DNA of 64,000 nt from Pseudonocardia sp. CNS-139 (lineage in GTDB: Bacteria > Actinomycetota > Actinomycetes > Mycobacteriales > Pseudonocardiaceae). The notes beneath the pieces were generated by a model. The model was not told the origin of the DNA, made no database searches, and saw only the letters and a program-made list of their open reading frames with translations. Numbering within the stretch: position 1 is the stretch's first letter; each line of letters opens with the position of its first letter. Below, piece by piece: positions 39,172 to 48,638 of this stretch. Location: NCBI GenBank assembly GCA_001942415.1, contig MKJX01000168.1:17774-81773 (forward strand). The letters run 5' to 3'. The position numbers were made by a program, and so were the translations under genes.

Positions 39172-39900
39172 ATGACGACGGTGACCACGGAGTGGCACGA
39201 CCGCGTCGCGGTCCTCACGCTCAACCGCCCGCACGTGCGCAACGCGATCGACCGGGAGCTGGCCGGCGCGCTCACCGAGGCGGTCCGCGCGGCCCAGTCG
39301 GCGGCCTGCATCGTGCTCACCGGCGCGGGCAGCGCGTTCTGCGCCGGGCTCGACCTCGCGGAGGCCGCCGCCGCCGGGTTCATCGACGCCGGGTGGCTCG
39401 ACCGCACCTTCGGCGCGTCGGCGGTGCCGCTGGTGGCCGCCGTGAACGGCCCGGCCGCCACCGGCGGGCTGGAGGTCGTGCTGGCCTGCGACATCGTGCT
39501 GGCGTCGGAGTCCGCGCGGTTCGCCGACACGCACGGCCTGGTCGGCACGATCCCCGGCGGCGGGATGGCGACGCGCCTCTCCGCCCGCGTCGGCGTCGGC
39601 TTCGCCCGCCAGATGAGCTACACCGGGGCGTTCGTCGACGCCGCCACGGCGCTGCGCGTCGGGCTCGTCAACGAGGTGCTGCCCGGACCGGAGCTGCTGC
39701 CGCGGGCCGTCGCGCTCGGCACCGCGATGGCCGCCGTCGCCGACCCGGTGCTGCGCGCCGTCAAGCGGCTCTACGACGACGCCACGGCGCTCGCCCCGGG
39801 CGCCGGGCTGGCCCGCGAGCAGGAGCTGTTCGCCGCGTTCACGGCCGCCCGGGCGGCGGACTTCTCCGGTTTCCACGAGCGGCTCGGCCACCGCGGCTGA
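39172..39900 (+). CDS. Enoyl-CoA hydratase/isomerase (crotonase) 2
   Basis: 242 residues, intact. VAVLTLNRPHVRNAIDRELA, GSAFCAGLDLAEAA, NGPAATGGLEVVLACDIVLA, GTIPGGGMATRLSARVGVGF: standard crotonase oxyanion hole and hexamer helix. ATG 39172 follows AAGGAGGAG by 8 bases. First gene of a short operon with SDR8. Probably hydrates the enoyl-CoA made by one of the dehydrogenases. Confidence 0.88.
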   Translation: MTTVTTEWHDRVAVLTLNRPHVRNAIDRELAGALTEAVRAAQSAACIVLTGAGSAFCAGLDLAEAAAAGFIDAGWLDRTFGASAVPLVAAVNGPAATGGLEVVLACDIVLASESARFADTHGLVGTIPGGGMATRLSARVGVGFARQMSYTGAFVDAATALRVGLVNEVLPGPELLPRAVALGTAMAAVADPVLRAVKRLYDDATALAPGAGLAREQELFAAFTAARAADFSGFHERLGHRG

Positions 39901-40754
39901 CCCCCGCGACCACGACGACGGAACGGACCGGATGGCGGCTCGACGGCAAGGCCGCGATCGTGACCGGCGCGACCAGGAGCATGGGCACGGCGATCGTGCG
40001 CCGGCTCGCCGCCGCCGGGGCGGCCGTCGTCTGCCTGGGCCGCAGCCCGGAGGCCGGCGGGCAGGTCGCCGCCGGCGTGCGCCGCGACGGCGGCCGGGCG
40101 CTCTTCGTGCCGACCGACATCACGTCGGAGGACGCGGGTGCGGGCCGCGGTCGCGGCCGGCGTCGCCGAGTTCGGCCGGCTCGACGTGATCGTCAACAAC
40201 GCCGCGGCCACCGACCTGCTGCGCGGCGCAAGCGAGCGGCCCGTCGCCGACGAGCCGACCGAGGTGTTCGACCGCATGATGAAGGTGAACGTCTACGGGC
40301 CGTTCTGGCTGGCCAAGTACGGCATCCCGCACCTCGTCGCGGCCGGCGGCGGCGCGATCGTGAGCATCTCGTCGATCAGCGCGCACCGCGTCGACCCGTC
40401 GATGCCCGCCTACGTCGCGTCGAAGGCCGCGCTCGAGGGGCTGACCCGGCAGATCGCGACCGACTACGCGGAACACGGCGTGCGGGCCAACGCGATCGTG
40501 CTCGGCTCCATCCGCAGCGCCGAGACCGCGCACATCCACGACGACCCGGACAACGGCGGGGCGCGGCGCAACAACCGGATGATCGGCCCGCCCGGCCGCC
40601 CGGAGGACGTGGCGAACCTCGTCGCGTTCCTCGCGTCGGAGCAGAGCGCGTTCCTCACCGCGGCCATGGTCCCGCTGGACGGCGGCGCGATGGCGAAGTA
40701 CCCGGCTCCCCTGATCGCCGCGGCCGCCGCCCCGCGGCCCCGCCCGCGCGGTAA
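39897..40754 (+). CDS. Short-chain dehydrogenase/reductase 8
   Basis: About 285 residues. TGATRSMG near residue 25, NNAA near 100, YVASK near 170, and SAFLTAAMVPLDGGAMAKYP near the C-terminus. The start is uncertain: in frame only CTG at 39897 precedes the cofactor strand, so an upstream base error may hide an ATG/GTG overlapping the crotonase stop. One extra G near 40137 and one lost base near 40745 (which would restore TAA at 40752-40754) are assumed; without the latter the frame runs on antisense into the aldehyde dehydrogenase. Confidence 0.7.
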   Translation: MTPATTTTERTGWRLDGKAAIVTGATRSMGTAIVRRLAAAGAAVVCLGRSPEAGGQVAAGVRRDGGRALFVPTDITSEDAGAGRGRGRRRRVRPARRDRQQRRGHRPAARRKRAARRRRADRGVRPHDEGERLRAVLAGQVRHPAPRRGRRRRDREHLVDQRAPRRPVDARLRRVEGRARGADPADRDRLRGTRRAGQRDRARLHPQRRDRAHPRRPGQRRGAAQQPDDRPARPPGGRGEPRRVPRVGAERVPHRGHGPAGRRRDGEVPGSPDRRGRRPAAPPAR

Positions 40755-40776
40755 CGGCGGGCCGCGGCGGGGTGCG

Positions 40777-42215
40777 TCAGACGCCGATCGACTTGTACTC
40801 GGTGAACGCGCCGAGCCCGACCGGCCCGTACTCGCGGCCGATCCCGCTGCCCTTCACGCCGCCGAAGGGCGCGCTGATGCTCCGGGCGGCGCCGTTGACC
40901 GAGAAGGTGCCGGTGCGCACCGCGCGGGCCACGGCGAGCCCCCGCTCGCGGTCGGCCGTCCACACCCCGCCGCCGAGCCCGTACGGGGAGTCGTTCGCGA
41001 TCCGCACGGCGTCCTCGTCGCCGTCGTGGGGGATCACGACGACCACCGGGCCGAAGATCTCCTCCTGCGCGATCCGCATCCCGTTGTCGACGTCGGCGAA
41101 GACGGTCGGCCGCACGTAGAAGCCGCGGTCCAGGCCGGCGCCGGCCGGGCGGCCCGGCCCGCCGGTCACGACGGTGGCGCCGTCGGCGACGCCCGAGTCG
41201 ATGTAGGCGAGCACCCGCTCCTGCTGCCGTTGCGAGACCATCGGCCCGACGAACGTGGCCGGGTCGGCCGGGTCCCCGACGGCGAGCCGGTCGACCATGT
41301 CGGCCACGGCCGCGACGACCTCCCCGTACCGGGACGCCGCGCGAGCACGCGGGTGTGCGCCACGCACGCCTCGCCGTTGTTGCCGAAGGTGGCGAACCGC
41401 AGACCGGCGACGACCTGCTCGACGTCGGCGTCGTCCAGCACCACCGACGCCGACTTGCCGCCCAGCTCCAGGCTCACCCGCTTGAGCTGCTCGCCCGCCA
41501 CGGCGGCGATCCGGCGCCCGGCCGCGGTCGAGCCGGTGAAGGCGATCTTGTCGACCCAGGGGTGGGCGACCAGGTGCGCGCCGACCTCACGGTCCGCCGG
41601 CAGGACGCCGACCACGCCCTCCGGGAAGCCGGCCTCGGCCAGCACCTCGGCGAGCAGCATCCCGTCGACGGCGGTCTCCGGCGCGGGCTTGAGCACCACG
41701 GTGCACCCGGCCAGCAGCGCCGGCACGATCTTGACCAGCGCGGACTGGTGCGGCGCGTTCCACGGGATCACCGCGGCCACCACCCCGACCGGCTCGCGGC
41801 GCACCAGCGTGCGCGGGCCGCGCGGGTCCTCGTCCAGCCGCTCCCAGTCGTAGTCGCGCGCGACGCGGACGAAGTCGTCGACCCAGCCCGGCATCCCGGC
41901 CTGCAGCATCCCGGTGAACCAGATCGGCGAGCCGTTCTCCGCGGTGATCAGCTCCGCGGCCTCGGCGGCCCGCTTCGCGTAGAGCGCGGAGAACCGCTCG
42001 ACGACGGCCTGCCGTTCGGCCGGTGTCATCCGCGGCCACGGCCCGTCGTCGAACGCCGCGCGGGCCGCCGCGACCGCCCGGTCGACGTCGGCCGTGGTGA
42101 CCAGCGGGACCGTCCCTACCAACGACCGGTCGTGCGGCGACCGGACCTCCAGCCGGTCGCTCGACGCCGGCGGCACCCAGCGGCCGCCGATCAGCAACTC
42201 CCCGTAAGCACGCAT
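40777..42215 (-). CDS. Aldehyde dehydrogenase
   Basis: About 479 residues. VAAVIPWNAPHQSALVKIVP, FTGSTAAGRRIAAVAG, catalytic Glu in VSLELGGKSASVVL, catalytic Cys in NNGEACVAHTRVL, and EEIFGPVVVVIPHDGD. One base is missing near 41342 between RVLARR and SRYGEVVAA. It oxidises an aldehyde to an acid with NAD(P); an aldehyde released by the Ltp2-like aldolase is an attractive substrate. ATG 42215. Divergent from the TetR gene, with shared operators at 42245-42314. Confidence 0.88.
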
Positions 42216-42244
42216 GACCCAGTCCTCACCTTCAGCAACGATAA

Positions 42245-42314
42245 AAGAGCAGCGTTCTGTCACCGTAACAGAACACTGCGCTCTTGGTCGCAAGTAAGAG
42301 AACGGCGCGCTCTT
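42245..42314. promoter_or_regulatory. TetR operator cluster, three AGAAC-(N3-5)-GCTCTT copies
   Basis: AGAACACTGCGCTCTT (42270-42285) and AGAACGGCGCGCTCTT (42299-42314) are direct repeats 29 bp apart. A third, inverted copy spans 42245-42258, so that GTTCTGT (42254-42260) and ACAGAAC (42268-42274) form a perfect 7-bp inverted repeat. It lies between the divergent aldehyde dehydrogenase and TetR genes, as for an autoregulated repressor. Confidence 0.65.
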
Positions 42315-42327
42315 GTACGGTCGAGGG

Positions 42328-43002
42328 GTGACACCCACGGCGGAGGCCCCGTTCGAGCGCGCCCGCAGCCCGCAGCAGCGGGAGATGCGGCGGCGGGCGA
42401 TCCTCGACGTCGCGCAGGACATGCTCGCCACCACGCCGGTGGAGGAGATCAGCCTGCGCGCCCTCAGCCGCCGCGCCGGACTGGCGTCGTCCAACGTGCT
42501 GCGGTACTTCGGCAGCCGCGAGACGATCTTCCTGGAGGTCGTCGACCGGCTCTGGACGCGCTGGCTCGACGACCTCCAGGAGCGGCTGGCCGGACTCGGG
42601 CCGGCTCCCGACCGGCCCGACGTCGCACGCACGGTCGCGGCGTCGCTGGCCGCGCACCCGCAGTTCTGCGAGCTCGTGAGCGTGCAGTCGAGCGTGCTCG
42701 AACGCAACGCGTCGGTCGAGGACATCGTGTCGTTCAAACGGCGGGCGCTGGCCCACCGCGACCGCACCGCCAGCCTGGTGGCCGGGGCCGTGCCGGGGCT
42801 CGGCGAGCGGGCGGCGCGCGAGCTGACCTCGCTGACCACCACGTTCGTGGCCGGGCTGTGGCCACTGGCCAACCCGGGGCCGGCAGTCGCGGCGGCGACG
42901 GCCACGCCGGACCTGGCCGCGGCGCACGTCGACTTCACGACGCGGCTCACGCGGATGCTCGACCTGCTGATCACCGCGCTGCGGGACGGGGAGGCGGGCT
43001 GA
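42328..43002 (+). CDS. TetR-family regulator
   Basis: 224 residues, intact. N-terminal helix-turn-helix: RRAILDVAQDMLATTPVEEI, SLRALSRRAGLASSNVLRYF and GSRETIFLEVVDRL. The C-terminal ligand domain is helical (ARELTSLTTTFVAGLWPLAN). GTG 42328 is close behind the last operator copy. It probably represses itself and the divergent aldehyde dehydrogenase, sensing an aldehyde or derived acid. Confidence 0.87.
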   Translation: MTPTAEAPFERARSPQQREMRRRAILDVAQDMLATTPVEEISLRALSRRAGLASSNVLRYFGSRETIFLEVVDRLWTRWLDDLQERLAGLGPAPDRPDVARTVAASLAAHPQFCELVSVQSSVLERNASVEDIVSFKRRALAHRDRTASLVAGAVPGLGERAARELTSLTTTFVAGLWPLANPGPAVAAATATPDLAAAHVDFTTRLTRMLDLLITALRDGEAG

Positions 43003-43346
43003 CCAGCGCGCACGGGCCCGGCCGCCGCGGGCGGGGCCGGGCCGCGCCGGCACGCACGGACTCGCGGCCACCCCCCGCCCTCCCAAGGGGGGCGACCCCG
43101 GCTCCAGCCTATCGGCCATCCGGGGGTGCCACGGGCTGTCGGTGGAAGCTGTGGACAACCGCGTGCGAGGTGGACAACTCGCCGCGCGGCGGGCCGTCGC
43201 CCGGTTCGGCGTTGGTACATTCGGGCCAACCTTGCGGTTGCCGCTACTCTCGGTATCAGAGTGCGGCTCTGGCCTCTCAAGTACAGGTCCAGTGCAGGGC
43301 CCGCCCGGGCCGCACCTGCACACGCCATCCGCCGGGGAGGGTGCCC
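43003..43346. other. Intergenic region before the SARP gene
   Basis: 344 bases without a gene. After the TetR stop there is a GC-rich hairpin (CGCCCTCCC AA GGGGGGCG near 43076-43094), a likely terminator. A direct repeat GTGGACAAC occurs at 43151 and 43170 (19-bp spacing, not 11), and an inverted pair GTTGG (43211) / CCAAC (43226). TTGCGG (43232-43237) and TATCAG (43254-43259), 16 bp apart, are the best promoter for the gene at 43347. No 11-bp-phased array was seen here. Confidence 0.5.
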
Positions 43347-46253
43347 ATGACCACCGACGACGACACAGACGACACCGACGGGCCACGGTTCGCGCTGCTC
43401 GGGCCGGTCCGGGCCTGGCGGGGGGACACGGAGATCCCGCTGGGCTCCGGGCAGCAGCGTGCGGTGCTGGCCGTCCTGCTGCTGCGCGGCAACACCCACA
43501 CGTCCGTCGGAGGGCTCGTCGACGCGCTCTGGGAGGAGCCGCCGCGTTCGGCCGAACAGGTGATTCGCACCTACGTCTACCGGCTCCGGCGGATACTCCA
43601 GCCGTCCGGATCGTCACGGCCCGTGATCAGGTCGGTCGGGAGCGGATACGTCGTCGCGACCGGCCCGCGGACGTCGGACGTCGCCGCGTTCCGGCACGCG
43701 ACGGCCGAGGCGGAGCGGGCGCGGCGGGACGGCGACGCCGCCGCGGCGGCCGCGCACCTGCAGGCCGGGCTCGCGCTCTGGCACGGGGACGCGCTGACCG
43801 ATGTCCCCGGCCCGTTCGCCGACGCGCAGCGGGAGGCCCTGCACCGGATGCGGCACACCGCCACCGAGCACCTGCTCGCCGCGGAGGTCGACCTCGGCGC
43901 CTCCGGTGACACGGTCGCCCAGATCACCGGCCTCCTCGACCAGAACCCGCTGAACGAACGGCTGCGGGAGCTGCTCATGCTCGCCCTCTACCGGCGGGGC
44001 GAGCAGGCGGGCGCGCTCGACGTCTACCGCCGGGGCGTTGACGTGCTCTCCGCGGAGCTGGGGATCGACCCCGGCCCGGGGCTGCGCGCCATGTTCGACC
44101 GCATCCTCCGGGCCGACCCCGCGCTGCTGCTCCCACCGGCGCCCCGGCCGGCCGAGGCCGGGACCGCCGGGACCGCCACGCCCGCCGGGCCCGCGGCCCC
44201 GGCACGGCCCGGGACGGTGGTGCCGGCCCAGCTGCCCGCGGCGCTGCCCACGTTCGCCGGGCGGGCCGAGGACGTGGCGCGGCTGGAGAGCCTGCTCGTG
44301 CCCGACGCCGCGCACCCCACGCCGGCGGTCGCGGTGGTGTCCGGGATGGCCGGGGTCGGCAAGACCACGCTGGCCGTGCACTGGGCCCACCGCGTCTCCC
44401 ACCACTACCCGGACGGGGCGCTCTACCTCAGGCTGCACGGCTTCGACGTCAACGGGGTCGCGACGCCCACCGGCGAGGCGATCGGCACCGTGCTGCAGGC
44501 GTTCGGTGTGCCGAACGACCGGATCCCGCTCGACCTCGACGCGAAGACGGCGCTGTACCGCAGCGTGCTCGCCACCCGCCGCGTGCTCCTGCTGCTCGAC
44601 GACGCCCAGGACGCCGAGCAGGTGCGGCCGCTGCTGCCGGGCGGGCCGGGCTCGCTGGTGATCGTCACCAGCCGCAACCGGCTGACCGGCCTCGTCGCCC
44701 TCGACGGGGCGCGCTCGGTGCGGCTCGACCCGCTGGACACCGCCACCGCGAACGACGTGCTCGTCGCGCGGCTGGGCGCGGAGCGGGTCGCCGCCGAGCC
44801 GGACGCCGTCGCCGAGCTGATCCGGCAGTGCGCGGGGCTGCCGCTGGCGCTCGCCGTGATCGCGACGCGGGCGATCACGCACAGCTCGTTCACCCTCGGC
44901 GACCTCGCCGCCGAGCTGCGCACGCTGCGCGCCGCGCTCGACGCGTTCGACGACGACGAGGCGGCGCTGAACCTGCGTGCGGTGTTCTCCTGCTCGTACC
45001 GGGCGCTCGGCGCGACGCGGCCCGGCTCTTCCGGCTGCTCGCCGAGCACGCCGACCCCGAGTTCGGCCCGGCCGGGGCGGCCGCCGCGCTGGCGCTCCCG
45101 GTCGAGCGCGTGCGGCCCGTCCTCGACGAGCTGACCCGCACGGAGCTCGTCATGGAACGGCGCCGCGCCGCTACACCTACCACGACCTGCTGCGCTCGTA
45201 CGCGATCGAGCTGAGCGCCGAGCAGGACTCCCCCGTGGACCGTGCGGCCGCGCGCCACCGGTTCTTCGACTACCTGCTCCACAGCGGCTGGTCGGCCACG
45301 TCCCAGCTCTACCCGAACACCGACCTCGGCGACCCGCCGCTGCAGATGCCGGCCGGCACCGAGACCTTCACGGACAAGCCGACCGCGCTGACGTGGATGT
45401 CCCGGCAGCACCCGGTGATCCGGTCGGCGGTCGCGGCCGCGGAGCGGGCCGGCGAGGACGGCTACGTCTGCTCGCTGGCCCGGGTCATCTCCGGGTTCCT
45501 GCAGCGCCAGGACCTGTGGGAGGACCAGCTCACGGTGCAGGGAAAGGCCGTCGAGGCGGCCCGGCGCAGCGGCGACGAGGCGGCGCGGGCCCGGGCGCAC
45601 CGCACGATGGGCACCACGTACTCCCGGCTGGGCCGGCACGGCGACGCCATCAAGCACTTCGCCACGGCGCACGACCTGCTCGTGGAGCTCGGGGACCGCC
45701 GCGGCCTCGGCCAGCTGCATCGCGGGCTCGCCGCCGCGTGGGGCAACCAGAACCGCTTCGACATCGCGCTCACCCAGTCCCGGGAGGCACACGACCACTA
45801 CGTGCTCGCGAGCGACACGGCCGGGCGGGCGGCCGCGCTCAACGACATCGGGTGGTGCCTCGCCCAGCTCCGACGGCACGACGAGGGGATGACGGCCTGC
45901 CGGGAGGCGCTCACGCTCTTCCAGGACCTCGGCAACGACGACGCGCGGCCAGCGCGTGGCACAGCATCGGCTACATCCACCTCGACCTCGGGGAGGCGGC
46001 GGAGGCGGCGCGCTGCTTCGCGCGGTCGATCGAGCTGTTCACGCTGCTCGGCGACCTGCCCTCGCTGGCGCTGGCCCTCACGCACCTCGGCGAGGCCGAG
46101 GACGCCGCCGGCAACGTCGAGGCCGCGAACGACGCCTACCGGTCGGCGATCGCCATCTACGACCGCCTCACGCCCAACCAGGCCGACCGGCTCCGCCAGC
46201 GCCTGCTCGACCGGTCCCCGGACGCGGGCCGCAGGCGCCCGGCCGGCGGCTGA
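43347..46253 (+). CDS. AfsR-like SARP regulator (winged helix-BTAD-NB-ARC-TPR)
   Basis: About 969 residues. Residues 10-100: OmpR-type winged helix (RFALLGPVRAWRGDTEIPLG, RSAEQVIRTYVYRLRRILQP). Residues 110-250: BTAD (DVAAFRHATAEAERARRDG, LLDQNPLNERLRELLMLALY). Residues 290-570: NB-ARC ATPase, Walker A GMAGVGKTT and Walker B VLLLLDDA. Residues 720-960: TPR repeats (AHRTMGTTYSRLGRHGDAIK, ALNDIGWCLAQLRRHDEGMT). Breaks near 45018, 45168 and 45949, each one base. ATG 43347 has GGGGAGGG upstream. SARPs bind direct repeats at 11-bp spacing; such arrays occur at ten promoters in this window, making this protein their likely activator (inference). Confidence 0.92.
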
Positions 46254-46266
46254 GAGCCCGGCGCCG

Positions 46267-46315
46267 GGTGGGTGGGACGGAGTGAGCTGGGGGCATCTCC
46301 TCCGTCCCACCCACC
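46267..46315. terminator. Strong hairpin terminator after the SARP gene
   Basis: Perfect 16-bp stem (GGTGGGTGGGACGGAG / CTCCGTCCCACCCACC) with a 17-base loop, followed by a second small hairpin GAGGGG-TGCAGT-CCCCTC at 46318-46335. Located between the convergent SARP and amidohydrolase genes. Confidence 0.75.
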
Positions 46316-46396
46316 GTGAGGGGTGCAGTCCCCTCGTTCGCCCACGGCGCCGGGCCCGGTTCCGCCGTGTGCGACGCACAGCGTCCTCACCCTGCG

Positions 46397-46412
46397 TAGA
46401 CAGCCGATAGAC
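46397..46412 (-). promoter_or_regulatory. Orphan 11-bp-phased repeat pair
   Basis: Plus-strand TAGAC at 46397 and 46408 (minus-strand GTCTATC and GTCTACG), the same repeat as at the other arrays, but placed in a convergent intergenic region 10 bp from the amidohydrolase stop. Read like the others it would point leftward, antisense to the SARP gene end. No convincing gene starts at the expected 55-76 bp. Confidence 0.45.
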
Positions 46413-46421
46413 GAGCGCGAC

Positions 46422-47748
46422 CTACTGGCCCGGCAGCGCCGACCGCAGGCGCCGCGCCACGGCCGTGACGGCGGCCTGGGCGGCGCCGCGGTCCACCCGC
46501 GTGGACCCGCCCGAGACGAGCACCGGCTCGCCGGCCACCCACACGTCCCGCACCCGACGCGCCCCGGCGCCCCACACGAGGTTCGCGAGCAGCTGCTCGT
46601 CCGGGGCGTCGAGGCCGGTCGCGAAGGCGGGGTCGTCCGCGTCCACGTGCACGACGTCGGCCCAGCGGCCCGCCTCCAGCGCGCCGATGTCGTCGCGGCC
46701 GAGCGCCTCGGCGCCGAACCGGGTGGCCATCAGGAGCGCGGTCGCCGTGCCGACGGCCGTGACGTCGCCCGTCGCCAGCCGGGCGAGCAGCGCCGCGAGC
46801 CGGGCCTCCTCCAGAACGTCCAGGTCGTCGTTGCTGGCCGGGCCGTCGGTGCCGAGGCCGACCGGCACCCGCGCGTCCAGCAGCGCGCGCAGCGGCGCGA
46901 CGCCCGAGGCCAGCTTCGCGTTGGACCCCGGGCAGTGCGCGACGCCCACACCCCGGCGGGCGTACAGCGCGACGTCGGCCGCCGAGAGGTGCACGGAGTG
47001 CGCGGCGAGCACCCGCCCGTCGAGCACCCCGAGGCCGTCGAGGAGCCGCGGGACCGAGCCGTGCGCGGCGCGCAGGTCCGCGTCCTCCCCGGCCGACTCG
47101 GCCACGTGGACGTGCAGCAGCGCCGACCGCTTGCGGGCCTCGGCCCCGATCTCGGCGAGCGCCGCGGCGGGCAGGGTGTAGGCCGAGTGCGGCCCGTAGG
47201 CGAGCTCGATGCGCTCGCCCGGGCCGAAGCGCACGCCGTCGGCGTCGATCCAGCGCCCGATCGCCGCGGTGACGGGCTCCCATGCGCGACCGGGGACGTC
47301 CAGGATCGCGCCGGCGAGCACCGCGCGGGAGCCGGCGGCCAGCACGGCCTCGGCCATGTGCTCGCCCTCGAAGTACATCTCGGAGCTGGTGGTGACCCCG
47401 TTGCGGAGCATCTCCAGCACGCCGAGCAGCATCCCGGCCCGGATGTCGGCGGCGGTCATCAGCGCCTCGGCCGGCCACATCGCCTCCTGCAGCCAGCGCA
47501 TCAGCGGGAGGTCCCCGCCGAGCCCGCGCAGCACGGTCATCGGCGTGTGCGCGTGGGCGTTGACCAGCCCCGGGAGCAGGATGCCCGGCAGGTCGTGCAC
47601 GCGGTCCGGGGCGGGCGGCGCGGCGGCCACGGGCCCGGCGAAGGCGATGCGCCCGTCCGCGCCGACGTCGACGACCCCGTCGCGCACCACCGTGCACGCG
47701 GGGTCGCACGGCAGCACGACGCGCCCGCAGCCGCACGCCGGCGGTCAC
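46422..47748 (-). CDS. TrzA/MtaD-like amidohydrolase (deaminase family)
   Basis: About 442 residues. Metal ligands NAHAHTPM near residue 60, LLHVHVAES near 220, AAHSVHLSAADV near 250 and GLGTDGPASNDDLD near 300 define the ATZ/TRZ/SAH-deaminase group, which deaminates or dechlorinates purine- or triazine-like rings. GTG at 47748 overlaps the trypsin-like gene's TGA (GTGA); using it needs one base added near 47725, otherwise the reading starts at 47717. Ends just before the orphan repeat pair. Confidence 0.82.
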
Positions 47749-48554
47749 TCCCGGGCCTCGCCCGCGCCCGTCTCCGCGGCGATCCACTCGGCGAGCACGT
47801 CCGCCCGCGCGGCCGTCTCCTCCGAGCTGTGCGGGCAGGTGGGCCCGGAGATCTCCGTCGCGACCAGCTCCGGGCTGTCCTCGTCGGTGAGGAACGGCGC
47901 GCCGGAGTCGCCGGGGCACGCGCTCGTCAGCAGGTCGGGGCCGGTGGCCTCGATGAACGCCTCGGTCGGGGTGGTCCGGGTGACCTGGAACTCGGCGGTC
48001 TGCAGGTGTTCCGGCCGGCCGGCCAGGTCGGCGTTGCCGTCGGTCGAGCCCCAGCCCGCGAGCAGGACCTCGTCGCCCTGCTCGGGTTCCTCGGTGCGGA
48101 CCTCCAGCGGCTCGATCGACCCGACCGGCTCGGCCAGCTCCACGAGCGCCACGTCGGTGACCGGGTTCTGGACGACCCGGACGACCTCGGCGGTCGTCCC
48201 GCCGGAGCCGGACCGCCGGTCCCGGCCGAGCACGGCCAGCACCGGGTAACGGGGCGTGCCGCTGATCCGGTTGCGATCGCCGTCGTGCAGGCAGTGCCCG
48301 GCGGTGATCACCCACTGCGGGGCGACCAGCGCGCCCGTGCACTCGCTGGCGTACCGGCTGCCGTCACCGCGGACGATCTCGGGCATCGACAGCCTTGCCA
48401 CGAACGGGTGGGCGCCGTCGGGGGCGTCCTCCCCGTTCGCGACCGCGGTCGCCGGGACGTTCGCGGCGAGAACGACGCCGGCCACGGCCACGAGCACGGC
48501 GAGGCCCGCGGCCGCGACCTTCGTAGTCTTCGGGGTCTTCGGTGAGAGAGGCAC
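47745..48554 (-). CDS. Secreted trypsin-like serine protease (S1 family)
   Basis: 269 residues, intact. Signal peptide: basic start and hydrophobic VAAAGLAVLVAVAGVVLAAN. Catalytic triad: His in VITAGHC, Asp in TDVALVELAEP, Ser in ACPGDSGAPF. Cysteine pairs fit secreted chymotrypsin-fold proteases. GTG 48554 follows GGGAAG by 6 bases. A two-unit 11-bp-phased array lies 56 bp upstream at 48610-48625. In actinomycetes such proteases are exported; a specific target is not apparent. Confidence 0.88.
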   Translation of the reverse strand: MPLSPKTPKTTKVAAAGLAVLVAVAGVVLAANVPATAVANGEDAPDGAHPFVARLSMPEIVRGDGSRYASECTGALVAPQWVITAGHCLHDGDRNRISGTPRYPVLAVLGRDRRSGSGGTTAEVVRVVQNPVTDVALVELAEPVGSIEPLEVRTEEPEQGDEVLLAGWGSTDGNADLAGRPEHLQTAEFQVTRTTPTEAFIEATGPDLLTSACPGDSGAPFLTDEDSPELVATEISGPTCPHSSEETAARADVLAEWIAAETGAGEARE

Positions 48555-48609
48555 GCAGTTCTTCCCTGGGGAGAGGACACGGGGACCGCGGCAGTGAACT
48601 GCGTGCGCG

Positions 48610-48625
48610 TCGATGCCCGATAGAC
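48610..48625 (-). promoter_or_regulatory. 11-bp-phased repeat array, protease gene
   Basis: Minus-strand units GTCTA (plus TAGAC 48621-48625) and ATCGA (plus TCGAT 48610-48614), 11 bp apart, 56 bp upstream of GTG 48554. The array sits between the peroxidase stop and the protease start. Confidence 0.5.
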
Positions 48626-48638
48626 GCGCTGATCGGCG

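Noticed and set aside
43151..43178. GTGGACAAC repeats before the SARP gene as another array
   Set aside because: The spacing is 19 bp, not 11 or 22, and the unit differs, so it does not belong to the same class.
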